A DNA stretch of 43,310 bases from Acidimicrobiaceae bacterium. Lineage in GTDB: Bacteria > Actinomycetota > Acidimicrobiia > Acidimicrobiales > RAAP-2. Below, piece by piece: positions 1 through 12,139 of the stretch (positions within the stretch are counted from its first letter, which is position 1; every line of letters starts with the position of its first letter). Location of the stretch: positions 378 to 43,687 of the forward strand of contig PMON01000016.1 of assembly GCA_003162395.1 (NCBI GenBank), written 5' to 3'. The notes beneath the pieces were generated by a model, which saw nothing but the letters and a program-made list of their open reading frames with translations, had not been told where the DNA came from and did not search any database. Both the position numbers and the translations under genes were made by a program.

Positions 1-1133
<1,133 letters not shown>

Positions 1134-1165
1134 GGACTGCCTCCCTCGATCGTCCCCTCACCGAG

Positions 1166-1171
1166 ATACTA
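1166..1171 (-). promoter_or_regulatory. Candidate -10 box of gltA
   Basis: TAGTAT on the minus strand, 32 bases upstream of the gltA GTG. It fits the actinobacterial TANNNT form and would give a leader of roughly 26 nt that contains the GGGAGG ribosome binding site. No good -35 element is visible. Confidence 0.45.
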
Positions 1172-1200
1172 CGAGAACGATCTGCGAGCTGACCGGCCGG

Positions 1201-2268
1201 TCACTGCCGCGCGTTTTGTCCGATGACGACGGTCCGCGACCACGTGAGCCCCGTGACGGTCGTCTGGATGTGGGGTCGGACGAGGTCGATGGTGACGAGG
1301 CAGTGCTCGCCAGGCGCCACTGCCATCGCCGCGAAATGGAGCGCGACGGCCCCTCCGGCCGAGACCACGCCACGCGCGGTGCCCGAGTCGAAGTGCCCGT
1401 GGGAGCGCCCGAGGGGCGTCACCCGGATGATCGCCTCGACGGTGCTCGGGGCCGAGCCGAGGTTGATCACCGACACGGCCGCGACGAACCTCGACGTCGG
1501 GGTGACGGGGTACCCCGGCCCGACGGGCAGCTCCAAGGGGGTGGTCTCGATCGCGGCGATGCGCAGGTCGACCGTCGCGGCGAGCTTCGCCGTGGCCGCC
1601 ATCGACGCCGCGTCGCCCGAGAGAGTGTCGGGCGTGAGCGTCCCGGTCGTGGCGAACGACCAGCGGCTGCCCGGGAGCGTGGCCCCGCCGCTCGCCGCCT
1701 TGAACGCCTCGGGCAGACCGCGATAGGTCTTGTCCGCCACGACGAGTTGCTCGCCGGCGTGCAGCAAGAGCGCCTGGGCGCCCGCGATGCTGACCGGGGG
1801 CGCGGCCCGCGGGACGCGGGCCGCGGAGCCCGACGGCTTCACCGGCGTGAGGCGAAGCAGACCCTCGATGGTGCGCAGGATCGAGGCCACCGCCTCGGCA
1901 CGGAGCCGGAGCGTGTCGGCGAGCCGCTTGAACGCACCGGCGTCGGGCGGGGGCACCGCGAGCGACTGGGCGGTCTCGCTGTCGAGGGCCGCCGCCTGTT
2001 GGAGGGACTCGAGCCGTGCGTCGAGCACGACGCGCCCGAGCGCGCCGGGGTGCTCGAGCACATGGGCGAGCTGGACGCCCGTCACGTTGGAGGACAGCAC
2101 GAGGGCCGACGCCGATGAAGCGAAGCCCTGGTCCACGGTGTGCCGGTAGCCGACGTCGCGGTGCGCGGCCGACACGACGCCGGCGAGGAACGACGCGGCG
2201 AGCACGAGGACCGCGATCACGAAGAGGGCCGCGAAGCGGCGGCTCAGCCGTGTGCGACGATTCGCCAT
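1201..2268 (-). CDS. Hypothetical exported or membrane-anchored protein
   Basis: 355 residues with no family that I recognise. The N-terminus is basic (residues 1-11, many Arg), followed by a hydrophobic segment at about residues 12-34 that can serve as a signal peptide or membrane anchor. The rest is Ala/Val/Thr-rich and looks extracytoplasmic: a helical, Leu/Ala/Glu-rich part at about 40-140 and a beta-rich part at about 180-355. It has a single cysteine near the C-terminus. The gene starts 44 bases after the UDP-sulfoquinovose synthase gene on the same strand, so the two may be cotranscribed. A role connected with the cell envelope is inference from that position and the N-terminus only. 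Confidence 0.75.
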   Translation of the reverse strand: MANRRTRLSRRFAALFVIAVLVLAASFLAGVVSAAHRDVGYRHTVDQGFASSASALVLSSNVTGVQLAHVLEHPGALGRVVLDARLESLQQAAALDSETAQSLAVPPPDAGAFKRLADTLRLRAEAVASILRTIEGLLRLTPVKPSGSAARVPRAAPPVSIAGAQALLLHAGEQLVVADKTYRGLPEAFKAASGGATLPGSRWSFATTGTLTPDTLSGDAASMAATAKLAATVDLRIAAIETTPLELPVGPGYPVTPTSRFVAAVSVINLGSAPSTVEAIIRVTPLGRSHGHFDSGTARGVVSAGGAVALHFAAMAVAPGEHCLVTIDLVRPHIQTTVTGLTWSRTVVIGQNARQ

Positions 2269-2312
2269 CTGGTGTCGCGCGTCCCTGGCTCAGGTCCGAG
2301 CGACCCCGAGCC

Positions 2313-3557
<1,245 letters not shown>

Positions 3558-3582
3558 CATGAGCCACAGGCCAAGGGTGGTT

Positions 3583-4965
3583 TTAGGGCACGTCGACCTC
3601 GCGCGCGACGAGGTCGATCACCTCTAACTCTGGTGCACCAGCGGTGACCGGCATGGTCGTGATCGCCTCGGGCAGCTCGAGATCGCCGCTTGCCTCGCCG
3701 ATGCCGAGCGCCCGCAGCTGCCGTGCCGTGGGGAGCAAGCGGCGCTCGAGCGAGTTGACCGCGTCGTTGTACGAGCCGACCGCATGGTCGAGCGACCCGC
3801 GCAGCTTTGCGAGATGGCTCGCGAACTTGCCAAGCCGCTCGTAGAGGCGCTCCGCCAGCTTTTGGATCTCGGCGGTGTGCCGCGCGAGTCGCTCCTGGCG
3901 CCACCCGTACGACACGGTCTGGAGCAGCGCGATGAGCGCGGTCGGCCCCGTGAGCAGCACGTGGTTCGACAGGGCGTACTCGGTGAGCGTCGGGTCAGCC
4001 TCGAAGGCGGCCGACAAGAGCGCGTCACCCGGCACGAAGCACACGACGAAGTCGGGCGATCGCGAGAACTGCTTCCAGTACTCCTTCGACGAGAGCTTCT
4101 GGACGTGGGTTCGGACCTGGCTCGCGTGCGTCCGCAGCTCGCGCGTCCGCGTCTCGTCGTCGGGCGCCTCGATGGCGTCGAGGTAGGCCGACAGCGGGAC
4201 CTTGGAGTCGACGACGACCTCGGCGCCGTCGGGGAGGTGCACGACGAGGTCCGGCCGCTGGAGCACGTCCTCGTCGGTGTGCACCGTCACCTGCTCGTCG
4301 AAGTCGCAGTGCTCGGCCATGCCCGCCATCTCCACGACCTTGCGGAGCTGCAGCTCCCCCCATCGGCCGCGCGTCTGTGGCCGGCGCAGCGCGGTCACGA
4401 GGTTCCGCGTCTCGACGGTGAGCTGTTCTTGTGATCGTCGCAGCAAGTCGACCTGGCTCGTGATGTTGCCGTAGGCCTCCTTGCGCTCCTTCTCGACCTC
4501 GTTCACGTGCTGCTCGAAGCGGATGAGGAGGTCGGCCACGGGACCGATCGCCGCACGAAGCGTCCGGTCCCGCTCCTCGCCGTGGCGCCCGGTCTGCTCG
4601 GACAGCTGGTGGACCACCTTTTCCATCACGGTCTGGGACTGCGCGGCGAACGCCTCATGGAGCCGATCGAGCTCCATGTCGAGGCGGGTCTGCTCGCGCT
4701 CGATCGAGGCCTCGGCGGCCTGGACCTGGGCGGTGAGCCGGGCGCGCTCCTCGCGCAGCTCGCTCGCCGCTGACCGCTGGGCCACCAGCTCGGCCCGCGT
4801 GCGCTCGAGCTCGTCGGCGACGCGGTCCGCCACCGCCAGGTTCGCGAGGTCCGTCGACGCGCGGCGCTGCAGGGCCATCGCGGTCACCGCGGCCCCGACC
4901 ACGAGGCCCCCGATTGCTGCGAGCAGTACGCCAAGCACCACGCGTCTCCTCTCGAGCAGGCCCAC
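3583..4965 (-). CDS. rmuC: RmuC family DNA recombination protein
   Basis: 460 residues of the RmuC family (limits recombination at inverted repeats in E. coli, with a predicted nuclease-like fold). A hydrophobic segment at about residues 9-31 anchors the protein. Residues about 40-160 are a long Glu/Arg/Gln-rich coiled coil. The RmuC core follows, including RGRWGELQLRKVVEMAGM, then VVDSKVPLSAYLDA with the conserved DSKxP, then VCFVPGDALLSAA and LLTGPTALIALL. Length and domain order are normal. The GTG start lies 5 bases downstream of a TACGAT box (complement 4971-4976), so the mRNA may be leaderless. It is divergent from the phoU-like gene. Confidence 0.92.
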   Translation of the reverse strand: MGLLERRRVVLGVLLAAIGGLVVGAAVTAMALQRRASTDLANLAVADRVADELERTRAELVAQRSAASELREERARLTAQVQAAEASIEREQTRLDMELDRLHEAFAAQSQTVMEKVVHQLSEQTGRHGEERDRTLRAAIGPVADLLIRFEQHVNEVEKERKEAYGNITSQVDLLRRSQEQLTVETRNLVTALRRPQTRGRWGELQLRKVVEMAGMAEHCDFDEQVTVHTDEDVLQRPDLVVHLPDGAEVVVDSKVPLSAYLDAIEAPDDETRTRELRTHASQVRTHVQKLSSKEYWKQFSRSPDFVVCFVPGDALLSAAFEADPTLTEYALSNHVLLTGPTALIALLQTVSYGWRQERLARHTAEIQKLAERLYERLGKFASHLAKLRGSLDHAVGSYNDAVNSLERRLLPTARQLRALGIGEASGDLELPEAITTMPVTAGAPELEVIDLVAREVDVP

Positions 4966-4970
4966 TTGCC

Positions 4971-4976
4971 ATCGTA
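4971..4976 (-). promoter_or_regulatory. Candidate -10 box of rmuC (leaderless spacing)
   Basis: TACGAT on the minus strand, with 5 bases between the box and the rmuC GTG. That places the expected transcription start at or next to the start codon. Confidence 0.45.
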
Positions 4977-5004
4977 CGCAGGCACCGCGACGTCACCTGG
5001 GGTT

Positions 5005-5010
5005 TAGCGT
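5005..5010 (+). promoter_or_regulatory. Candidate -10 box of phoU-like gene (leaderless spacing)
   Basis: TAGCGT with 6 bases to the GTG at 5017 and no Shine-Dalgarno sequence between them. The layout suits a leaderless transcript. Confidence 0.5.
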
Positions 5011-5016
5011 CGGGGT

Positions 5017-5688
5017 GTGACTCGACGCGTGCATCGCAACCACCTCCCACTTGACGTGCCCCCAACGAGCCAGCACCCGACCTTCGACGCGGCGTTCGAG
5101 GCCAAGATCGTCCGCGTCTGGGCCCTCGTGGGGGAGGCGATTGCGGGCGCGACGCACGCGCTGCTCGGCGTCGATCGGGAGCTCGCGAAGAACCTCGTCC
5201 GCGACGACGAGGTGATCGACGAGCTCGTGAACGGCCTCGTCGCCGAGGTCACCCGGGCGCTCGAGCTCGGCGCGGGCACCCCGTCGGACCGACGCCGGCT
5301 CGTCTCGCTCGTGCGCACCCTTCCTGAGCTCGAGCGCAATGGCGATCTCGCCGCGCACATCGCCCGTCGCGCGGCGCGCGGACTCGGCCAGGAGATGAGC
5401 CCGCGGGCACGAGGGCTCATCGAGCGCATGGGCGAGGTGGCCGCCACGATCTGGCGCGCCGCGACCGACAGCGTCAGCTCGTCGACAAAGGGGAGCCTCG
5501 ACGCGGTCGAAGAGCTCGACGATGAGCTCGACGAGCTCCACGTGAGCCTCACGGGCGAACTCGTCTCAGGCTCGATGCCCGTTCCTGTCGCCGTCGAAGT
5601 CGCGATGGTCGGCCGCTTCTACGAGCGGTTCGGCGACCACGCGGTCAACCTCGCGAGGCGCCAGCCAGGACGGTCGCTGGTCGACTGA
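5017..5688 (+). CDS. phoU: PhoU-like phosphate signalling protein
   Basis: 223 residues, all-helical, of the PhoU family, which represses the phosphate regulon by linking the Pst transporter to the PhoR kinase. Two PhoU repeats can be placed. The first is at about residues 26-110 (FDAAFEAKIVRVWALVGEAI, VRDDEVIDELVNGL). The second is at about 120-215 (ERMGEVAATIWRAA, ELDDELDELHVSL, then the typical VGRFYERFGDHAVNLARR). The (E/D)RxGDHxxN-type motif near the C-terminus is the metal-binding signature of the family. No pst or phoR genes lie next to it. The start is GTG 5017 because of the -10 box 6 bases upstream. It converges on asd. Confidence 0.9.
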   Translation: MTRRVHRNHLPLDVPPTSQHPTFDAAFEAKIVRVWALVGEAIAGATHALLGVDRELAKNLVRDDEVIDELVNGLVAEVTRALELGAGTPSDRRRLVSLVRTLPELERNGDLAAHIARRAARGLGQEMSPRARGLIERMGEVAATIWRAATDSVSSSTKGSLDAVEELDDELDELHVSLTGELVSGSMPVPVAVEVAMVGRFYERFGDHAVNLARRQPGRSLVD

Positions 5689-5690
5689 TC

Positions 5691-7951
<2,261 letters not shown>

Positions 7952-7958
7952 GGACAGA

Positions 7959-7964
7959 AAACTA
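7959..7964 (-). promoter_or_regulatory. Candidate -10 box of lysC (leaderless spacing)
   Basis: TAGTTT on the minus strand with 7 bases (TCTGTCC) before the GTG at 7951 and no ribosome binding site. Confidence 0.55.
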
Positions 7965-8017
7965 CCGACTCGCCCTTCGTGCTCCGTGAGCCTCGAGGTC
8001 AGAGCGGCATGCGGGGT

Positions 8018-8023
8018 TAGTAT
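8018..8023 (+). promoter_or_regulatory. Candidate -10 box of cyclophilin 1 (leaderless spacing)
   Basis: TAGTAT with 8 bases before the GTG at 8032. It is back to back with the lysC promoter about 55 bases away. Confidence 0.5.
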
Positions 8024-8031
8024 TCCGCGCC

Positions 8032-8961
8032 GTGCCAACCGAGAAGCGACAGCGCCAGAAGGAAGGCCGTCAGAAGCGTCTTGAGGCGCAGCGAAAGGTG
8101 CATCGGCGCCGCCAGCTCATCCGGCGGGGGGTGATCGTCGTCGTGATCGCCGCGATCGTGGGCTACACCGCCTACAAGATCGCGGGACCCTCGAAGGCCA
8201 AGGCCGCGCCTCCCGCGGTGCGACAGGTCACCAGCCAGGAGATCGCCGCGACGTTGGCGACCAACGCCAAGCTCGCGAAGATCGTCACGGCCCAAGAGAA
8301 GCTGACCACCCCACAGGTCAAGGCCGCACAGAACCGCGCCAACGCGATCGCCGTCGCTGCGGGGTGCCCCACGGCGACGGCAACGCGCGTCAACAAGCTG
8401 ACATGGGCGGCGTCGCCGACGATGACGATCTCGAGTTCGGCCACCTACAGCGCGGTCGTCAAGACCGACCTCGGGAGCTTCACGATCTCCCTCGACGCGA
8501 AGGACGACCCGATCGTGGTCAACAACTTCGTGTTCCTCGCGCGGCACGGCTACTACAACTGCGTGATCTTCCATCGGGTCATCCCGCTGTTCATGAACCA
8601 GTCCGGCGACCCGACCGGCACGGGCAGCGGCGGGCCGGGCTACACGATCGCCGACGAGTGGCCCGAGAAGACCTCCAACAGCCAGTACCAGTACCCCGTC
8701 GGCGGCGTCGCGATGGCGGCCAACTCGTTGCCGTCTGGTGCCACGGCGCCGCACACCGCCGGCTCCCAGTTCTTCGTCGTCACGGGTCCTTCTGGTGAGG
8801 CCCTGCCACCGACCTACTCGCTCTTCGGCACGGTGACCAAGGGGCTCGGCATCGTCGCGGTGATCAACGGGCAGGGCAATCCGTCGAGCTCTGCCGGCGG
8901 GGTGCCGCCCTTGGTGACGCACCGGATACTCAAGGTCACGATCATCGGCCCCACCGCCTAG
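8032..8961 (+). CDS. Membrane-anchored cyclophilin-type peptidyl-prolyl isomerase
   Basis: 309 residues. The N-terminus is very basic (residues 1-31, Arg/Lys/Gln-rich). One membrane segment follows at about 33-50 ([20 protein letters not shown]), then a linker to about 135, then a cyclophilin domain at about 140-305. Within the domain [32 protein letters not shown] carries the FHR catalytic motif, followed by [20 protein letters not shown] and YSLFGTV. It should face outward and assist folding of exported proteins, or rarely of substrates at the membrane. The canonical FMxQGGDP stretch reads FMNQSGDP, a mild deviation. A second, soluble cyclophilin follows 68 bases downstream, and the two domains are clearly paralogous. 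Confidence 0.9.
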   Translation: MPTEKRQRQKEGRQKRLEAQRKVHRRRQLIRRGVIVVVIAAIVGYTAYKIAGPSKAKAAPPAVRQVTSQEIAATLATNAKLAKIVTAQEKLTTPQVKAAQNRANAIAVAAGCPTATATRVNKLTWAASPTMTISSSATYSAVVKTDLGSFTISLDAKDDPIVVNNFVFLARHGYYNCVIFHRVIPLFMNQSGDPTGTGSGGPGYTIADEWPEKTSNSQYQYPVGGVAMAANSLPSGATAPHTAGSQFFVVTGPSGEALPPTYSLFGTVTKGLGIVAVINGQGNPSSSAGGVPPLVTHRILKVTIIGPTA

Positions 8962-9029
8962 CAACGCCTGCCTGGCGGCACGACGGCGAGGCGAACCCTG
9001 CGCGACGCACCACGACACGAGGAGACCAC

Positions 9030-9581
9030 ATGCCGGACGTCCCCAATCACGACGGGTCGAGCCCACGCGCAACGGCCTTTGACGGGCCGCCGCCCATGGT
9101 CATCGATCCCGCGAGGCGCTACACGGCGACGATGACGACGTCGAAGGGAGCGATCACGATCGCCCTCGACCCGATCGCCGCGCCCGTCACGGTGAACAAC
9201 TTCGTGTTCTTGGCCAGGTGGCACTACTTCGACGGCATCGTCTTTCACCGCGTGATCCCCGACTTCGTGCTCCAAGGCGGCGATCCCACCGGCACGGGCA
9301 CCGGCGGGCCGGGCTACCGCTTCAACGACGAGCTGCCCAAGCCCGGCCGCTACGAGCTGGGCTCCCTCGCCATGGCCAACGCGGGCGCCGACACGAACGG
9401 GAGCCAGTTCTTCGTCATCTCGGGACCCCAGGGCGCGGCGCTGCCGCCCAAGTACTCGCTGTTCGGCAAGGTCGTCTCGGGCCTCGACGTGGTCGCTGCG
9501 ATCGATGCGATCGGCACGTCATCAGGCAAGCCACAAGAACGAGTCGTGATCGAGTCGGTCACGATCGACGAGCAGGACTGA
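9030..9581 (+). CDS. Cytoplasmic cyclophilin-type peptidyl-prolyl isomerase
   Basis: 183 residues with no signal peptide: a short Pro/Asp-rich lead (1-28) and then one cyclophilin domain. The domain includes [36 protein letters not shown] (catalytic FHR, QGGDP), GTGGPGYRFNDE, GSLAMANAGADTNGSQFF and KYSLFGKVVSGLDVV. It catalyses cis-trans isomerisation of prolyl bonds. A strong GAGGAG lies upstream of the ATG, unlike the leaderless-looking gene before it. Same strand and paralogue of the membrane-anchored cyclophilin, so the pair looks like a tandem duplication of which one copy gained or lost an anchor. It converges on hxlR. Confidence 0.92.
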   Translation: MPDVPNHDGSSPRATAFDGPPPMVIDPARRYTATMTTSKGAITIALDPIAAPVTVNNFVFLARWHYFDGIVFHRVIPDFVLQGGDPTGTGTGGPGYRFNDELPKPGRYELGSLAMANAGADTNGSQFFVISGPQGAALPPKYSLFGKVVSGLDVVAAIDAIGTSSGKPQERVVIESVTIDEQD

Positions 9582-9590
9582 CGGCGACCT

Positions 9591-10088
9591 CTAGGCACGC
9601 GTCGCGCGAGCGCGCGTGCGCCGTCCGAGCACCCCGCCGTCCGGGCGACCCAGACCGGGCACGACCGCCACGTCCCGAGCGGTCACGCGCGCGCCGCACG
9701 ACGAGCACACGTTGTCGATCGGCGCGGACGACCCGCACGCGGTGTGGACGACGCTGACCGGTGGCCCGTTCGGAGCGGCGTGCTGGTCGCCCCACTGGCG
9801 CATCGCGGTGAGCACCGGCCAGAGGTCCTTGCCGCGCGGCGTGAGGCGGTACTCGGAGCGCGGCGGCTTCGTCGAGTAGGGCACCTTGACGAGGACGCCG
9901 GCGTCGACGAGCCGATCCAGGCGCTGGTGCAGCACGTTCCGCGAGATCCCGAGCCGGCGCTGGAACTCGTCGAATCGCGTGACCCCGAGGAACGCGTCGC
10001 GCACGATGAGCAGGCTCCACCACTCGCCCACCACCTCGAGGCACTGGGCCACGGAGCAGTCCATCTCGGCGAAGCTCTTCCGTTCCAT
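9591..10088 (-). CDS. HxlR family winged-helix regulator
   Basis: 165 residues. The HxlR domain covers about 8-105: CSVAQCLEVVGEWWSLLIVRD, FDEFQRRLGISRNVLHQRLDRLVDAGVL (recognition helix), YSTKPPRSEYRLTPRGKDL (wing). Cys11 and Cys16 sit in helix 1, where other HxlR members sense thiol-reactive compounds. Unusually, residues about 110-165 add a tail with CG..., then C..CGARV, which looks like half of a small zinc ribbon. It is divergent from an efflux pump gene with a shared 53-base promoter region, so it most likely controls that pump and itself. The ATG at 10088 follows a TAGGGT box by 6-7 bases. Confidence 0.9.
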   Translation of the reverse strand: MERKSFAEMDCSVAQCLEVVGEWWSLLIVRDAFLGVTRFDEFQRRLGISRNVLHQRLDRLVDAGVLVKVPYSTKPPRSEYRLTPRGKDLWPVLTAMRQWGDQHAAPNGPPVSVVHTACGSSAPIDNVCSSCGARVTARDVAVVPGLGRPDGGVLGRRTRARATRA

Positions 10089-10094
10089 GGCGCC

Positions 10095-10134
10095 ACCCTA
10101 GTCAGTTGCATGACAGAACGCACACCGCTAGGGT
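10095..10134. promoter_or_regulatory. Symmetric divergent promoters of hxlR and efflux pump
   Basis: ACCCTAG at 10095-10101 and CTAGGGT at 10128-10134 form a perfect 7-bp inverted repeat. Read outward, each supplies a TAGGGT -10 box, 10095-10100 for hxlR and 10129-10134 for the pump. Each is 6-7 bases from its ATG, so both mRNAs should be leaderless. A TTGCAT at 10106-10111 is spaced 17 bases from the pump -10. GTCA-GTTGCA-TGAC (10101-10114) lies between the boxes and could be the HxlR operator. Confidence 0.6.
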
Positions 10135-10151
10135 CCGTCTCATGACAGAAC
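10109..10151 (+). repeat. Direct repeat CATGACAGAAC spaced 32 bp
   Basis: CATGACAGAAC occurs at 10109-10119 and again at 10141-10151. The second copy contains the start codon of the pump gene. The 32-base spacing is about three helical turns, so both would face the same side of the DNA. Confidence 0.5.
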
Positions 10152-11578
10152 CCCTCGTGCTGCGAGCGACCACGGAGCGAACGACCGCCATCTTCGTGGT
10201 GACCGCCCTCGGGGCGTTCATGGCCTCGCTCGACCTGTCGATCGTCAACATCGCGTTCCACGCGCTCCAGAGCTCGTTCCCCCACGACTCGCGCGCCTCG
10301 CTGTCCTGGGTGATCACCGGCTACGCGATCGCCTTCGGCGCGCTGCTCGTCGTCGCCGGCCGCACCGCAGACCGACTTGGCGCGCGACGCGTGTTCTTCG
10401 TGGGGCTCGGGGTCTTCTGCCTCGCCTCTGCGCTCTGCGGCGTCGCGCCGTCGCTGCCGCTCCTGATCGCGGGCCGCATCGTCCAGGGCTTCGGTGCCGC
10501 GGCGATGCTGCCGTCGTCGCTCGGGCTCCTGCTTGCCTCGGTCCCGCTCGCCAAGCGCACGGTCACCGTCGCGCGATGGGCGGGGGTCGGCGCCCTCGCG
10601 GTCGCGACGGGCCCGACGCTCGGTGCGCTGCTCGTCACTGCAGGCGGGTGGCGCTGGGTCTTCTACGTGAACGTGCCGATCGGTGTGGCTGCGTGGATCG
10701 CCGGCCGCGCCGTGCTGCCGAGAACCGAGGCCGACGCGACGAGGGCTGCGCCGGACTACCTGGGCGCGCTGCTCGTCTGCGGCGCGCTCGGCGCGCTCGT
10801 CCTCGGCCTCACCCAGGGTCCGACGTGGGGATGGGCCACGCCGGGCACGCTCGGCTGCATGGCGGCCTTCGTGCTCGTCGGCGTCGCCTTCGCGGTGCGC
10901 TGCGCGCGGCACCCCGAGCCGGTGCTCGACCTGCGCCTCTTCACGAGCCGCACGTTCTCGGTCGCGAACGCAGCGATGATCCTCTACGCGGTCGGCTTCT
11001 TCGGCATGCTCCTCGGGAACATCCTGTTCCTCCAGGGCGTGTGGCATTACACCGTGCTCGACGCGGGACTCGCGGTGACCCCCGGGCCCCTCGTCGTCGC
11101 GTGCGTGTCGTCCTCGGCCGGTCGGCTCGCGAGCCGCATCGGGTTCCGCGCTGTGCTGCTGTGCGGCTCGGGCGTGCTCGCGACAGGCCTCCTCTTCTAC
11201 GCGCTTCGCGTCGGCCTGCGCCCCGACTACCTCGCGGTGTGGCTTCCCTCGACCCTGCTCGTCGGACTCGGCATCGGGCTCACGTTCCCGGTGCTCGGCG
11301 CCACGGCGGTCTCGAGCCTCGCGCCGGAGCGGTTCTCCGTGGGCAGCGCGGTCAACCAGACCGCGCGACAGGTCGGCGGCTCCGTCGGCGTCGCGCTGCT
11401 CGTCGTCATCCTCGGCTCGAGCGCCGTGCCCCCGCTCGCCTCGTTCCGGCACCTCTGGGAGTTCGGCGCGGCGATGACGGTCCTCTCGGGCTTCGTCTGC
11501 CTCCTGCTCCCACGGCGCAGCGCCGCGCGCGCGAGCGCCAGCGCCGTCGCGGCCCCAGCCGCCGCAGTGACGCGATGA
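10142..11578 (+). CDS. MFS drug efflux transporter, DHA2 (EmrB/QacA) family
   Basis: 478 residues with about 14 hydrophobic segments, as is usual for DHA2 proton-coupled drug exporters. Segment 1 carries the family motif LDLSIVNIAFHAL. Segment 2 and its loop show WVITGYAIAFGALLVVAGRTADRLGARRVF (motif A-like). GWRWVFYVNVPIGVAAW is the characteristic motif before segment 7. The last hydrophobic segments end near residue 465, with an Ala/Ser-rich tail. The start is the ATG at 10142, not the TTG at 10106 in the same frame, since 10106 lies in the promoter. Substrate is unknown; the divergent HxlR gene suggests induction by a toxic compound. Confidence 0.9.
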   Translation: MTEPLVLRATTERTTAIFVVTALGAFMASLDLSIVNIAFHALQSSFPHDSRASLSWVITGYAIAFGALLVVAGRTADRLGARRVFFVGLGVFCLASALCGVAPSLPLLIAGRIVQGFGAAAMLPSSLGLLLASVPLAKRTVTVARWAGVGALAVATGPTLGALLVTAGGWRWVFYVNVPIGVAAWIAGRAVLPRTEADATRAAPDYLGALLVCGALGALVLGLTQGPTWGWATPGTLGCMAAFVLVGVAFAVRCARHPEPVLDLRLFTSRTFSVANAAMILYAVGFFGMLLGNILFLQGVWHYTVLDAGLAVTPGPLVVACVSSSAGRLASRIGFRAVLLCGSGVLATGLLFYALRVGLRPDYLAVWLPSTLLVGLGIGLTFPVLGATAVSSLAPERFSVGSAVNQTARQVGGSVGVALLVVILGSSAVPPLASFRHLWEFGAAMTVLSGFVCLLLPRRSAARASASAVAAPAAAVTR

Positions 11579-11615
11579 TCGAGACGACGACCACGTCCGA
11601 GGCGGCACGGGCGGC

Positions 11616-12101
11616 GTGGGCGCGCCGCGGCACCGAACGATCACGTGGTACGAGCCCGCGGCCCTGCACGCCGAGCCTCGCAGCGGCACGGCGTTCTTGG
11701 AGGCGATCCGCGACGGGGTGATCGCGCCGCCGCCCATGGCGTCGGTCTTCGGGTTCCGCATCGTCGAGGTCGGCGTCGGGCGCGTCGTCTTTGCGTGCGA
11801 GCCTGACGGGTCCACCTACAACCCCCTCGGCGTCGTCCACGGCGGGCTCGTGTGCGCGCTGCTCGACACGGTCACGGGCTGCGCGGTGCACTCGACGCTC
11901 GACCCAGGTGCGTCATATACCTCGATCGACCTGTCGGTCAGCTACCTGCGCGCGGTCACGGTCGACTCCGGCGAGCTGCGCGCGACGGGGATCGCGACGA
12001 AGGTCGGCCGTCGCGTGGGGTTCGCTGAGGGACGCGTCGTTGACGCACAGGGACGCGAGGTGGCGACGGCGACCTCGAGCCTGCTCATCATCGCGCCGTA
12101 G
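11616..12101 (+). CDS. PaaI/hotdog-fold acyl-CoA thioesterase
   Basis: 161 residues of the PaaI thioesterase type, which hydrolyses aromatic or other acyl-CoA thioesters. The motif VVHGGLVCALLDTVTGCAVHS at about residues 68-88 is the catalytic HGG(x)xxxxxD of the family. It is followed by TSIDLSVSYLRAVTVDSGEL and GRRVGFAEGRVVDAQGREVATATSS, the usual beta-strands of a hotdog fold. It begins 37 bases after the efflux pump on the same strand, and the start is uncertain because neither a ribosome binding site nor a clear -10 box precedes the GTG. The CoA-pathway genes that follow have their own promoter. Confidence 0.88.
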   Translation: MGAPRHRTITWYEPAALHAEPRSGTAFLEAIRDGVIAPPPMASVFGFRIVEVGVGRVVFACEPDGSTYNPLGVVHGGLVCALLDTVTGCAVHSTLDPGASYTSIDLSVSYLRAVTVDSGELRATGIATKVGRRVGFAEGRVVDAQGREVATATSSLLIIAP

Positions 12102-12127
12102 CCATTTCGCGTTGGGTTACCGGCCAG

Positions 12128-12133
12128 TACGAT
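12128..12133 (+). promoter_or_regulatory. Candidate -10 box of hbd (leaderless spacing)
   Basis: TACGAT with 6 bases (CGTGCC) before the GTG at 12140 and no ribosome binding site. Confidence 0.5.
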
Positions 12134-12139
12134 CGTGCC

